DNA from: Mucilaginibacter sp. L196
GTDB lineage: Bacteria > Bacteroidota > Bacteroidia > Sphingobacteriales > Sphingobacteriaceae
Assembly: GCF_009765905.1 (NCBI RefSeq)
Contig: NZ_LMUO01000011.1
Span: forward strand, 62,001 to 126,000
DNA: 64,000 bases
Reading direction: 5' to 3'
In this document: positions 17,959-27,343 of the stretch, in pieces
How positions within the stretch are numbered: position 1 is the stretch's first letter
How the letters are laid out: every line of letters starts with the position of its first letter
Position numbers and translations under genes: made by a program
Notes under the pieces: generated by a model
What the model was told of the DNA's origin: nothing
Databases searched by the model: none
Seen by the model: the letters and a program-made list of their open reading frames with translations, nothing else

Positions 17959-18690
17959 ATGCCCATGATCAGATGCCTTGTTGTTGATGATGAGCCATTG
18001 GCCCTGCATATTGTTGAGGATTACATATCAAAGGTGCCTTTTTTGGAATTGGTTAAAGCTACAACCAATCCTATAGAGGCGTTGACTTTGGTACAGGAAG
18101 GCAATGTCGACCTGGTTTTTCTGGATGTGCAAATGCCTGAACTTACGGGTATACAATTTTTAAAGATAGCAAATGGCAAAGCCAAAGTAATATTGACCAC
18201 TGCTTACCCAGAGTACGCGTTAGAGGGTTATGAGCTTGATGTGGTTGATTATCTGCTTAAACCCATTGCTTTCGATCGTTTTTTTAAAGCGGTGCAAAAA
18301 GCGCAGGGGATTTTGCAGCCATCTGCCAAACCTGTCGCGAGTATAGAATCGGCACCACAAAATGATTTTTTGAGCGACTTTATTTTTGTGAAGAGCGAGC
18401 ATAAAATACAAAAGGTGTATCTGCGCGATATTTTGTTTATTGAAGGGTTAAAGGACTATATCTCTATTTTTAGTTCGGGCGAGCGGATCATCACGCTGCA
18501 GAATATGAAAAAGATGGAAGATGCTTTGCCTGAGCGGCATTTTGTGCGGGTGCATAAATCATATATCGTATCGCTAAACAAGATTGATAGCATTGAACGC
18601 AGCCGTATTTGGATAGGTGAAAAAATAATACCCGTTGGCGATACTTACCGCGACCAGTTTTTTAAGATCATCGACGGGAAGAATATCTAA
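17959..18690 (+). CDS. LytTR-family response regulator
   Basis: The 243-residue regulator has an N-terminal receiver domain with acidic residues Asp10 and Asp11, phospho-acceptor Asp56 (VFLDVQMP) and Lys100 (DYLLKP). A C-terminal LytTR DNA-binding domain (about residues 135-240) includes YLRDILFIEGLKDYISI and FVRVHKSYIVSLNKI. Such regulators usually pair with 7TM or His_kinase-type (LytS-like) kinases, none of which is adjacent. The gene is divergent from the HisKA-type kinase at 15808-17526. A 27-bp-arm palindromic repeat follows its stop. Confidence 0.93.
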   Translation: MPMIRCLVVDDEPLALHIVEDYISKVPFLELVKATTNPIEALTLVQEGNVDLVFLDVQMPELTGIQFLKIANGKAKVILTTAYPEYALEGYELDVVDYLLKPIAFDRFFKAVQKAQGILQPSAKPVASIESAPQNDFLSDFIFVKSEHKIQKVYLRDILFIEGLKDYISIFSSGERIITLQNMKKMEDALPERHFVRVHKSYIVSLNKIDSIERSRIWIGEKIIPVGDTYRDQFFKIIDGKNI

Positions 18691-18743
18691 GAAACTGTTT
18701 AAAAAAGATTGGGTATTTTTTTCATATAAACACCAAAAACAAA

Positions 18744-18824
18744 TGTCATTGCGAGGAACGAAGCAATCGCACGTAGAAAACCGGTCTTGCAAAGTTCGCG
18801 ATTGCTTCGTTCCTCGCAATGACA
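18744..18824. repeat. TCATTGCGAG-family palindromic repeat, copy 1
   Basis: Perfect 27-bp inverted arms start with TGTCATTGCGAGGAACGAAG, with a 27-base centre beginning ACGTAGAAAACC. A second copy with the same arms and nearly the same centre lies at 51001-51082, and a diverged one at 44551-44654. The TGTCAT end is shared with the 87-bp family at 40452-40977. It sits between the LytTR gene and the acyltransferase gene and could form a strong RNA hairpin. Confidence 0.9.
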
Positions 18825-18852
18825 ATAGTTTTATTATTTTTTAAATAACTGT

Positions 18853-19965
18853 ATGAAAGAGAGATTCAAAACGCTGGATATTTTCAGAGGAATATTTTCC
18901 AGCTTTGTTATCTTTTTCCATATGACGGCGTTTTCTGTCACACCAATCATCAATAATAGCTTTTTTTATAACGCCTATCTGTTTGTTGATTTCTTTTTTG
19001 TGTTGAGTGGCTTTGTGATAGCCTACACGTACCAAAATATAGATAGCTGGCCGGCATTTGGCAAGTTTTATAAAAAACGCTTTTTTAGGCTTTACCCATT
19101 ACATGTTATTGTTTTGCTTTTATTTTTAGCTATCAACTTAGCAAAACACCATGCCTCGGGTTATGTGCATGTTAACGAATTAGGGTATGGCATTGATAAT
19201 TGGCGTAGCTTTTTAGCCAACCTGTTCTTACTCAACTCGGTAAAAATGCCAGGGATACATGATGTCAGCTGGAATATTGCCAGCTGGTCAATAAGTGCTG
19301 AGATGATTGCTTACCTGGTATTTGGTGCAGTGGTAACGGTTATCAATACAAAAAAACTGCATGCGTTTAAATCATACATCTACCTAATTATTGCTGTTGG
19401 CGCATTTTTGGCAATGGCCGCACTAACACATAGCTTTAATATTGATAATACTTTTGACTACGGCTTTCTGCGTGGGATAATGGGCTTTTTTACAGGCGTG
19501 TTATGCTTTAACTTGTATAAATTTATTAAAGATAAATACACCACGTTTAAGTCACTTGCTTTTAATATACTTGAACCGGTTTGTTTGGTTGTTATAGTGG
19601 TTTTAATATGCTTTGGAGAGATGTTAAAACCCATCAATTTTATTTTTGATATTTTCTTTTTCATCACTATCCTGGTTTTCGCTTTTGAAAAAGGATGGGT
19701 GTCGGCAATGCTTAATAAATCAGAGCTGTTACACAATATGGGCAAGTATTCGTATTCTATCTACATGATACATACGCTTTTGCTCAGTTTGTTTAACGTG
19801 TTTTTTATCAGGCTATTAAAGCTACCCCCATCGGCGTACTGGTATTTGTTTATTGTTAATTACCTGATTATATACATGGTATCGGCCTGGACGTATAAGC
19901 ATATAGAAATGCGGTTTAGCTTAAAACCCTCCCCCAAGGGAAATAGCGGATGGTGGTTATGGTAA
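18853..19965 (+). CDS. Acyltransferase 3 family membrane protein
   Basis: The 370-residue protein has about ten membrane helices. It starts with the family signature RFKTLDIFRGIFSSFVIFFH, which includes the conserved Arg and His of acyltransferase 3 proteins. FVLSGFVIAYTYQN and the FYKKRFFRLYPLHV basic segment follow, then WSISAEMIAYLVF. These enzymes O-acylate sugars of lipopolysaccharide, exopolysaccharide or other glycans at the inner membrane. The acceptor cannot be inferred because no glycan genes are adjacent. The gene is preceded by a palindromic repeat and stands alone. Confidence 0.92.
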   Translation: MKERFKTLDIFRGIFSSFVIFFHMTAFSVTPIINNSFFYNAYLFVDFFFVLSGFVIAYTYQNIDSWPAFGKFYKKRFFRLYPLHVIVLLLFLAINLAKHHASGYVHVNELGYGIDNWRSFLANLFLLNSVKMPGIHDVSWNIASWSISAEMIAYLVFGAVVTVINTKKLHAFKSYIYLIIAVGAFLAMAALTHSFNIDNTFDYGFLRGIMGFFTGVLCFNLYKFIKDKYTTFKSLAFNILEPVCLVVIVVLICFGEMLKPINFIFDIFFFITILVFAFEKGWVSAMLNKSELLHNMGKYSYSIYMIHTLLLSLFNVFFIRLLKLPPSAYWYLFIVNYLIIYMVSAWTYKHIEMRFSLKPSPKGNSGWWLW

Positions 19966-20148
19966 TTGGCGTTAAAATGGCATTGCTTTAAGTAACAAGA
20001 TTGATACTAAATATTATTAAATCGATATTTTAAATATTGCCGATTGTTTTTTATTATATCTTTATATTCTCCCCGGTAGTTTTATTGTAATTAAACTTGT
20101 ATCTATTGAATTATTAATCGCTTATTTACATTTTAAAGCATTACCTAA

Positions 20149-20901
20149 ATGTTAAAAAGATTACCTAAATACTTATTGCTTTTTCTGATTGCCTGCTGTA
20201 TAAAAAACGTTGCCCTGGCGCAAACTGTTGCCGATAGTTTGAGCGCTAAGCAAACAACTGTGTATGCCAATGTTGAGCGCGATTTTTATAAAAAGATGGG
20301 CCCGCAATCAAGGTTATATAATGGCATGGAGTATGATCTTTACAATCCGCATATGAAAGGCAACGCTTATTATGACGATGTAGACAGCTGGAATAAGGGA
20401 TCGGTGTTTTATGATGGGTATTTGTACACCAATGTAGATATGATGTACGATATATATAAGGATGAAGTAGTTATTTTGATTTATAACAACTTTATGCGGA
20501 TAAGCCTTATTAGTGAAAAGGTAAGAGATTTTGATTTACTCCATCAGCACTTTATTTATCTTAAAAATGACCCTGCTAACAGCAGTTCATTAAAAACCGG
20601 GTTTTACAATGAACTGTATGGTGGCAAAATTCAGGTTTTGTTGAAAAAAACAAAAAGCATCCAAAACTCCACGGATTATACAGGGGATATAATACCATAC
20701 TTTTCGCCGACAAAAGATTACTATCTATTTAAAAACGGCAAATATTATACAGTAAATGGCCAGGGTGCTTTTTTAGATGCTTTGAGCGATCATAAAAAAG
20801 AAATCAAGCAATTTATCAGAACTAACAATATCAAATTTAAGAAAGCACCTGAACAAGCCATGACCGCAATAGCAGCTTATTACGACCATTTAACTGATTA
20901 A
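20149..20901 (+). CDS. Unknown secreted protein upstream of a TonB receptor
   Basis: I do not recognise the family. A signal peptide (MLKRLPKYLLLFLIACCIKNVALAQ) precedes about 225 residues rich in Tyr, Asp and Asn, with no Cys in the mature part and no obvious catalytic motif. The mature protein probably sits in the periplasm or on the surface. Its stop is one base before the start of the TonB receptor, so it is the first gene of that operon. It may assist the receptor or bind its ligand; that is inference from position only. Confidence 0.75.
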   Translation: MLKRLPKYLLLFLIACCIKNVALAQTVADSLSAKQTTVYANVERDFYKKMGPQSRLYNGMEYDLYNPHMKGNAYYDDVDSWNKGSVFYDGYLYTNVDMMYDIYKDEVVILIYNNFMRISLISEKVRDFDLLHQHFIYLKNDPANSSSLKTGFYNELYGGKIQVLLKKTKSIQNSTDYTGDIIPYFSPTKDYYLFKNGKYYTVNGQGAFLDALSDHKKEIKQFIRTNNIKFKKAPEQAMTAIAAYYDHLTD

Positions 20902-20902
20902 T

Positions 20903-23671
20903 ATGAAGAGAATATACTTCACCATTATTTTTCTATTTATTACAAAGCTATTGCTGGCACAAAATTCCACAGGCAAAACAGTTAGCGTAAATTATAACCA
21001 GGCCGGTATTGATGCTGTAGTAAAGGATTTGGAAGCACAAACCGGATACCATTTTTACTATGACCATGCACAATTTGACAGCCTGAAAGTAACCCTGCAA
21101 ATAAGCGATGCTTTATTCGAGAATGTGCTGAATATGGCTTTTAATAATACAGCCTATCATTATGCCATTGTACCATCAAGCATGGAGGTTTTTTTAACTA
21201 AAGGCAAAGTAATACGCACACAATTAGCCGCAGGGTATTTTAATAGTTCAAAAACCAATATTATTAGTCAGGCTGTGCCGCAGGCCGATTTTAGCATGGA
21301 TAAAGAAACTCCTGCAACGGAAGCTACTACAGAAAATAAGTTGTATTCGATAGGTATCAAAACCAATAATATTGAACCGGGGAGGGCTATAATATCCGGT
21401 TACGTTAGGGATGCTAAATCAGGAGAGGCCATTGTAGGAGCGAGCGTTTTTACAACTGATGCAAAAACAGGGGTGGTATCAGATCAATATGGTTATTTTA
21501 CCATTACCCTGCCAAAAGGAAGGCAAACGCTAGTTATACACGGCATTGGCATGAGGGATACACGCAGGCAGTTGGTTTTATATAGTGATGGCAAATTGAA
21601 TATTGAGATGCAGGAACAGGTATACTCCTTAAAAGAGGTTAAAATTTCTGCGGATAAAGTTGCCAATGTGCGTAGTAACGAAATGGGGGTTAACCACCTG
21701 GATATAAAAAGCATTAAACAAATACCCGCCATATTTGGCGAGGCTGATATTTTAAGAGCTGTTTTAACTTTACCGGGTGTACAGTCGGTTGGTGAATCAA
21801 CAACTGGATTTAATGTTCGAGGTGGCGCGGCAGATCAAAACCTAATATTGCTTAACGATGCCACAATATATAATCCTTCGCACTTTTTTGGATTCTTTTC
21901 GGCATTTGACCCCGACATGGTGAAGGATGTTGAACTATACAAGAGCAGTATCCCTGAAAAGTACGGAGGCCGTTTAGCATCGGTGCTTGAAGTAACAGAT
22001 CGTGAAGGAAATAAAAAGAAATTTACAGGTTCGGCAGGTATTGGCTTGCTTACCAGCCGTATAAATATTGAGGGGCCTATTATCGAAAATAAAACATCGT
22101 TTATATTAGGTGCGCGTACTTCATACTCGGATTGGTTGCTTAGCGCCTTGCCGCAGGAATATAAAAACAGCGAAGCCAATTTCTACGATATTAACCTGGG
22201 GATAAGTCACCAGATTGATGATAAGAATAATATCTATTTAACCGGTTATATAAGCCATGATGGGTTTAAACTTAACAGCGATACTACCTATAAATACGGC
22301 AATAAAAACGCGAACATAAAGTGGAAGCATAATTTTAATAATAAGCTGTTTAGTGTTTTTTTGGTTGGATATGACCGTTACCAGTACTCCGTTTCGAGTG
22401 ATGAAAACCCGGTAAATGGGTATAACCTTAACTATAATATCAATCAGTCTAATTTTAAAGCTGATTTTACATATTATCTAAATCAAAAAAACACCTTAGA
22501 TTTTGGGTTAAGCTCTATTTATTATAAACTGAATCCAGGGAATTTTGAGCCTTATAACAATCAATCGCTGATATTGCCTGATGTTGTTCCTGCAGAGCAG
22601 GCGCTTGAGAGCGCTTTATACCTGGGTGATAAATATGATATAACTCCCGATTTTACCGTCGATTTGGGTATAAGGTATTCTATTTATAATGATCTGGGAG
22701 CGCAAACAGTTGATTATTATGCACCTAATTTGCCAAAAACAAGCGGTAACGTAATTGATAGTGTTACTTACGGTAAAAACAAGATAATAAAAACCTATAC
22801 TAAGCCGGAGATAAGAGCATCTGCCAGATATAATTTAAATGATAATACATCGCTTAAGGCTAGTTATAATACACTTACCCAATATATCCATTTGTTATCA
22901 AATACAACGGCTATATCTCCTACGGATATATATAAGTTAAGCGACCCTAATATTAAACCACAGTCTGGCGATCAGGTATCATTAGGAATATATAAAAATG
23001 CACAGTCAAATACGATAGAAATGTCGGTGGAGGTGTATTATAAGCGTATCTGGGATTATCTTGATTACAGGGATGGGGCTACGCTACTATTGAATGACCA
23101 TATTGAACAAGATGTGATTAATACCAATGGCAAGGCTTATGGGGTTGAAATGTTATTGAAAAAAACAGAAGGTAAATTAAACGGCTGGGTAAGCTATACT
23201 TACTCTCGTACTTTCTTGAAGCAGGATGATCCAAATGCTGGTGAACTAATAAATAATGGCAATTATTACCCTGCAAACTATGATAAACCTAATGATTTTA
23301 ATTTTACAGGGAATTATCGTTTTACTCACCGGTACAGCATATCACTAAATGTTGTTTACAGTACCGGGCGCCCTATAACATTGCCAGTGGCTAAATATAA
23401 TTATGACGGATCGGATCGTGTTTATTATTCTGACAGGAATGCATACCGGATACCGGATTATTTCCGAACCGACTTTTCAATAAATATTGAGGGTAACCAT
23501 AAAGTACATCAACTTACACATAATTCATGGTCGATAGGGGTTTATAATTTAACCGGAAGGGCAAATGCATATTCTACTTACTTTACCGAACAGGGCGGTG
23601 CTATAAATGGTTACCAGCTATCGATATTTGCTAAGCCGATACCTTTTATTAACTATAATATTCGCTTCTAG
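20903..23671 (+). CDS. TonB-dependent receptor with STN and carboxypeptidase-regulatory domains
   Basis: The 922-residue outer-membrane receptor starts with a signal peptide ending in LLAQN. A STN (secretin/TonB N-terminal) domain follows at about 25-95 (VSVNYNQAGIDAVVKDLEAQ). A carboxypeptidase-D regulatory-like domain lies near 163-245 (ISGYVRDAKSGEAIVGASV), then the plug (TLPGVQSVGESTTGFNVRGG) and a 22-strand-type beta-barrel. A STN domain often means signalling to an anti-sigma factor, but no FecR/sigma pair is adjacent. The downstream DUF4249 and MG2-like proteins are frequent partners in Bacteroidota. The substrate is unknown. Confidence 0.93.
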   Translation: MKRIYFTIIFLFITKLLLAQNSTGKTVSVNYNQAGIDAVVKDLEAQTGYHFYYDHAQFDSLKVTLQISDALFENVLNMAFNNTAYHYAIVPSSMEVFLTKGKVIRTQLAAGYFNSSKTNIISQAVPQADFSMDKETPATEATTENKLYSIGIKTNNIEPGRAIISGYVRDAKSGEAIVGASVFTTDAKTGVVSDQYGYFTITLPKGRQTLVIHGIGMRDTRRQLVLYSDGKLNIEMQEQVYSLKEVKISADKVANVRSNEMGVNHLDIKSIKQIPAIFGEADILRAVLTLPGVQSVGESTTGFNVRGGAADQNLILLNDATIYNPSHFFGFFSAFDPDMVKDVELYKSSIPEKYGGRLASVLEVTDREGNKKKFTGSAGIGLLTSRINIEGPIIENKTSFILGARTSYSDWLLSALPQEYKNSEANFYDINLGISHQIDDKNNIYLTGYISHDGFKLNSDTTYKYGNKNANIKWKHNFNNKLFSVFLVGYDRYQYSVSSDENPVNGYNLNYNINQSNFKADFTYYLNQKNTLDFGLSSIYYKLNPGNFEPYNNQSLILPDVVPAEQALESALYLGDKYDITPDFTVDLGIRYSIYNDLGAQTVDYYAPNLPKTSGNVIDSVTYGKNKIIKTYTKPEIRASARYNLNDNTSLKASYNTLTQYIHLLSNTTAISPTDIYKLSDPNIKPQSGDQVSLGIYKNAQSNTIEMSVEVYYKRIWDYLDYRDGATLLLNDHIEQDVINTNGKAYGVEMLLKKTEGKLNGWVSYTYSRTFLKQDDPNAGELINNGNYYPANYDKPNDFNFTGNYRFTHRYSISLNVVYSTGRPITLPVAKYNYDGSDRVYYSDRNAYRIPDYFRTDFSINIEGNHKVHQLTHNSWSIGVYNLTGRANAYSTYFTEQGGAINGYQLSIFAKPIPFINYNIRF

Positions 23672-23674
23672 AGG

Positions 23675-24865
23675 ATGATGACAAATAGAGGATATACGAT
23701 ATTATATACTTTGGCAGCCTTTTTTATAATGAGCTGTACAAAGCCCTATAACCCCAAAGTTATTGCCAGTGCAAATAACTATTTGGTTGTTGAAGGAACG
23801 ATAAATACGGGCGGTGACTCAACCATAATTAAATTAAGCCGTACGGTTAATTTGAATGCAGCTACTACAACTAATCCTGTAACGGATGCTACAGTTGCTA
23901 TACAGGATGATCAGAACGTGTCGTACAGCTTACAAAGCCTTAATAATGGTTATTATACAAACCCAATTCTTAATCTTGTTAACACACGCAAATACAGGCT
24001 TAGTGTCACTACCAGCGATGGGAAAATTTACCTGTCGGATTATGTTACACCGATAGCAAGCCCGCCTATTGACAGCATAGGATTTAATGCAGGAAGTAAT
24101 AAACAACAAGGAGCAGGTGTGCAAATTTATCTTAACACGCACGACCCCAATAATAATACCCATTACTACCGTTGGGATTATGTTGAAACCTGGCAGTTTA
24201 ATGCCAAATATGAATCGCAATATATATCAGATGGTACTCAAATTATTGCTCGTACCCCGGCTCAAAATATATACTCGTGCTATGGGAATAGTATTTCAAA
24301 CAATATTTTACTGGGCTCATCAGCCAAACTATCACAGGATGTTATTTCGCAGGCTCCTATAACCTTTATCCCGTCAACATCAGAAAAAATTGAACAACGG
24401 TATAGCATCAACATTAAACAATACGCGCTGAGCGCGGATGCTTATAATTATTTTGCGCTATTAAAGCAAAATACCGAAGATCTGGGGAGTATTTTTGATG
24501 CGCAACCTGCACAGCTTACCGGTAATATTCATTGTACTACGGATGCAACATTGCCGGTTATTGGCTATATATCAGCAGGGGCGGTACAACAAAAACGTAT
24601 CTATATAAATGAAACGCAGCTCCCGGTTGCCTGGACACCAACGTATCCTTACGATTGTGAACTTGATTCGGCTTATTTTTCGGCCCCGAAATCAGGCGTA
24701 AACGAAGTACAAATATATTTAATACCATTACCTAATAGTAGCATTCCTGCAGTGCAATTCTTTAAGGGAGGGCCAGCTCCTGCTGGCTACTTATATTCAG
24801 ATGTGGATTGCGTTGATTGTACTATACGCGGTACTGTAACAAAGCCAGGTTTTTGGCAAAATTAA
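23675..24865 (+). CDS. DUF4249 lipoprotein
   Basis: The 396-residue protein has a lipoprotein signal (AAFFIMSC, Cys at residue 21). It also has the DUF4249 pattern: an early YLVVEGTINTGGDSTIIKLS segment, a DATVAIQDD carboxypeptidase-like fold, YRLSVTTSDGKIYLSDY, and paired Cys residues near the C-terminus (DVDCVDC). DUF4249 proteins usually follow TonB receptors of the kind encoded just upstream, 3 bases away, and probably form an outer-membrane complex with them. Two adjacent ATG codons (23675 and 23678) are both possible starts. Confidence 0.9.
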   Translation: MMTNRGYTILYTLAAFFIMSCTKPYNPKVIASANNYLVVEGTINTGGDSTIIKLSRTVNLNAATTTNPVTDATVAIQDDQNVSYSLQSLNNGYYTNPILNLVNTRKYRLSVTTSDGKIYLSDYVTPIASPPIDSIGFNAGSNKQQGAGVQIYLNTHDPNNNTHYYRWDYVETWQFNAKYESQYISDGTQIIARTPAQNIYSCYGNSISNNILLGSSAKLSQDVISQAPITFIPSTSEKIEQRYSINIKQYALSADAYNYFALLKQNTEDLGSIFDAQPAQLTGNIHCTTDATLPVIGYISAGAVQQKRIYINETQLPVAWTPTYPYDCELDSAYFSAPKSGVNEVQIYLIPLPNSSIPAVQFFKGGPAPAGYLYSDVDCVDCTIRGTVTKPGFWQN

Positions 24866-24908
24866 AATAGCGTTCGAAATGATTTTATACATTGATTTAA
24901 AACATAAA

Positions 24909-27284
24909 ATGAATACCTATAAAAAAAACATCTTTTGCTTATTTGTATTAACAGCGATAACTGTTAATACATTGCAAGCACAGGTATTACCTGATGTACA
25001 AACCGGTTTTAATCAATACAATGCGAATACGGTACAGGAGAAACTTTTTGTACATACTGATAAAAGCGTTTATACCGCCGGCGAGTTAATGTGGTTTAAA
25101 GTTTATAATGTTGATGGGGCTAATCATAAACCAATTGATTTAAGCAAGGTTGTATATATCGAAGTTCTGGACAAAAACCAAAACCCTGTTTTGCAGGCTA
25201 AGGTAGCTATGAAAGACGGTGAAGGCAGCGGATCGTTGTTTTTGCCTATATCATTAACAACGGGCAATTTTGTACTGCGGGCCTATACCAGTTGGATGAA
25301 AAACTTTAGTTCTGATTTTTATTTTTATAAAAAGCTAACTATCATCAATCCTTTAAAGTCTCCGGCCGCGGCATCAAAACAGATTGCTTCGAGTTATGAT
25401 ATCCAGTTTTTTCCTGAAGGAGGGAACCTGGTGAATGGTGTACCAAGCACAGTTGGTTTTAAAGCTACTGATGAATATGGTAAAGGGGTGAATTTTAGAG
25501 GCGTAATTATTGATAAAAATAATGATACTGTTGCAAAGTTTGAGCCGTACAAATTCGGGATGGGACATTTCTATTTTACCCCTGATAATCATAACAGCTA
25601 CAAAGCTGTTGTAAAATTGAATGATAAAACTTTAATTGAAGACCTACCTAATATTAGCGATAATGGTTATACGTTAAATGTAAAAGATGGCGGTAGTAAC
25701 CAGTTGCAGGTAACTGTGAATACCAATATGCCTGATGGTAATATTTTCTTGTTCGCTCACACAAGGGGCGTTATAAAAGATGTTGAAACCGCGGTTGTTA
25801 GTAGCGGCAAGGCTGTTTTTGCTATTGATAAAAGCAAGTTAGGAGATGGTATATCGCATATAACTATTTTTAACAGCCAGCGCCAGCCGGTGTGTGAAAG
25901 GTTGTATTTTAAACGCCCGGTTAATCAGTTATTTATAGTTGCCGGTACCGATGCTCAGCAATATGCTACCCGTAGAAAGGTAAAAGTCAGCATAAATACA
26001 AAAAATAGTAGTAATGCTGTTACGGCAGACATGTCGCTTTCCGTTTACAGGCTTGATTCATTGCAACATGCTAGTCAGCAGGATATACAAAACTATTTGT
26101 GGCTAAGTTCTGATTTGAAAGGGAATATTGAGTCGCCTGATTACTACTTTAAAAACACAGATGCCGCCGCCAATGAAGCGCTTGACAATTTGATGCTTAC
26201 GCAAGGCTGGAGCCGGTTTGCATGGGCTGATGTTTTACAAAATAAAAAGCCTGAGTTTAAGTTTTTACCAGAATACAATGGGCCAATTGTAAATGCTAAA
26301 ATTACCAATACCATAACTAATACACCCCAAAACAATATGATCGCGTATTTGGGTATACCGGGCAAAAGAGTGCAATTATACGCGGCACAAAGTGATACTA
26401 CAGGTAACCTGATATTTAACATGAAGGATTTTTATGGGCCGGGTGAAATTGTTATACAAACCAATACGCTACGTGATACATCAGTTCGTATTGATGTGAT
26501 GAATCCGTTTTCAGATCAATATTCTAAAATTAAGCTTCCTGAGTTTAGTCTAACTCCTGCCATGCAGTCAACAATTGAGGATGATAATTTGGGTATGCAG
26601 GTTCAGAATATATATAATGGAGAAAAACTAAGACAGTTTTATGATCCGAACATAGATAGTAGTGCTTTTTATGGTACTCCGTTTAAAACCTATCTACTGG
26701 ATAATTATACCCGCTTTTTAACAGTTGAGGAGGTAATGCGCGAATATGTAAGCGAGGTAAATATAACTCACACGCATAATCAGTTTCATATAAAGGTGTT
26801 GAATAACAATCAGTATCTGAACGATGGCGACCCAATGGTATTGATTGACGGCGTGCCATTTTTTAATATAGATAAAGTATTTGCAGCAGATCCGTTAAAA
26901 CTTAAAAAGTTAGAGGATGTGCCGTTTGTGTATCTGTTAGGGCCGTCATACGAGGCCGGGATATTTAGTTTCAGTACTTATAAAGGTGATATGGGAGGTA
27001 ATGAAATTGACCCACATGCTGTGATAATGGATTATGAAGGCCTGGAAATGCAACGCGAATTTTACTCGCCTGAATACGATACGGAGGCGGCTCTGGCCAG
27101 CAGAATACCCGACTTTAGAAATGTTTTATACTGGGCTCCAAATGTAATTACCAATAAAAATGGAAACGGCGGGCTGAGTTTTTATACCTCAGATGAAACC
27201 GGGAAATATATTGGCGTTATACAAGGCCTGACCGTTGATGGAGAAGCAGGAAGTCAGTATTTCACCTTCGACGTAACAAAATGA
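24909..27284 (+). CDS. Large secreted MG2-like/macroglobulin-type protein of a TonB cluster
   Basis: From the ATG at 24909 the protein has 791 residues and a clean signal peptide (NIFCLFVLTAITVNTLQAQ). An earlier ATG at 24879 would add ten residues and spoil it. The N-terminal third contains an MG2-like beta domain (EKLFVHTDKSVYTAGELMWFKVYNVD), as in proteins annotated with alpha-2-macroglobulin-type domains in Bacteroidota. A later part contains a plug-like segment (NDGDPMVLIDGVPFFN). It ends the receptor/DUF4249 operon, 43 bases after DUF4249. It probably works at the outer membrane with the receptor. The exact role is unknown. Confidence 0.82.
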   Translation: MNTYKKNIFCLFVLTAITVNTLQAQVLPDVQTGFNQYNANTVQEKLFVHTDKSVYTAGELMWFKVYNVDGANHKPIDLSKVVYIEVLDKNQNPVLQAKVAMKDGEGSGSLFLPISLTTGNFVLRAYTSWMKNFSSDFYFYKKLTIINPLKSPAAASKQIASSYDIQFFPEGGNLVNGVPSTVGFKATDEYGKGVNFRGVIIDKNNDTVAKFEPYKFGMGHFYFTPDNHNSYKAVVKLNDKTLIEDLPNISDNGYTLNVKDGGSNQLQVTVNTNMPDGNIFLFAHTRGVIKDVETAVVSSGKAVFAIDKSKLGDGISHITIFNSQRQPVCERLYFKRPVNQLFIVAGTDAQQYATRRKVKVSINTKNSSNAVTADMSLSVYRLDSLQHASQQDIQNYLWLSSDLKGNIESPDYYFKNTDAAANEALDNLMLTQGWSRFAWADVLQNKKPEFKFLPEYNGPIVNAKITNTITNTPQNNMIAYLGIPGKRVQLYAAQSDTTGNLIFNMKDFYGPGEIVIQTNTLRDTSVRIDVMNPFSDQYSKIKLPEFSLTPAMQSTIEDDNLGMQVQNIYNGEKLRQFYDPNIDSSAFYGTPFKTYLLDNYTRFLTVEEVMREYVSEVNITHTHNQFHIKVLNNNQYLNDGDPMVLIDGVPFFNIDKVFAADPLKLKKLEDVPFVYLLGPSYEAGIFSFSTYKGDMGGNEIDPHAVIMDYEGLEMQREFYSPEYDTEAALASRIPDFRNVLYWAPNVITNKNGNGGLSFYTSDETGKYIGVIQGLTVDGEAGSQYFTFDVTK

Positions 27285-27285
27285 T

Positions 27286-27326
27286 AAAAGAAAAGGCTGC
27301 CACTATTAGTGACAGCCTTTTCTTTT
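27286..27326. terminator. Bidirectional hairpin terminator between convergent genes
   Basis: AAAAGAAAAGGCTG, then CCACTATTAGTG, then CAGCCTTTTCTTTT forms a near-perfect stem with A-run and U-run on either side. It can therefore stop both the MG2-like operon and the inverted DUF4397 gene. It is a close variant of the hairpin at 10963-11003. Confidence 0.85.
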
Positions 27327-27343
27327 AGTTATAAACGTATTAA

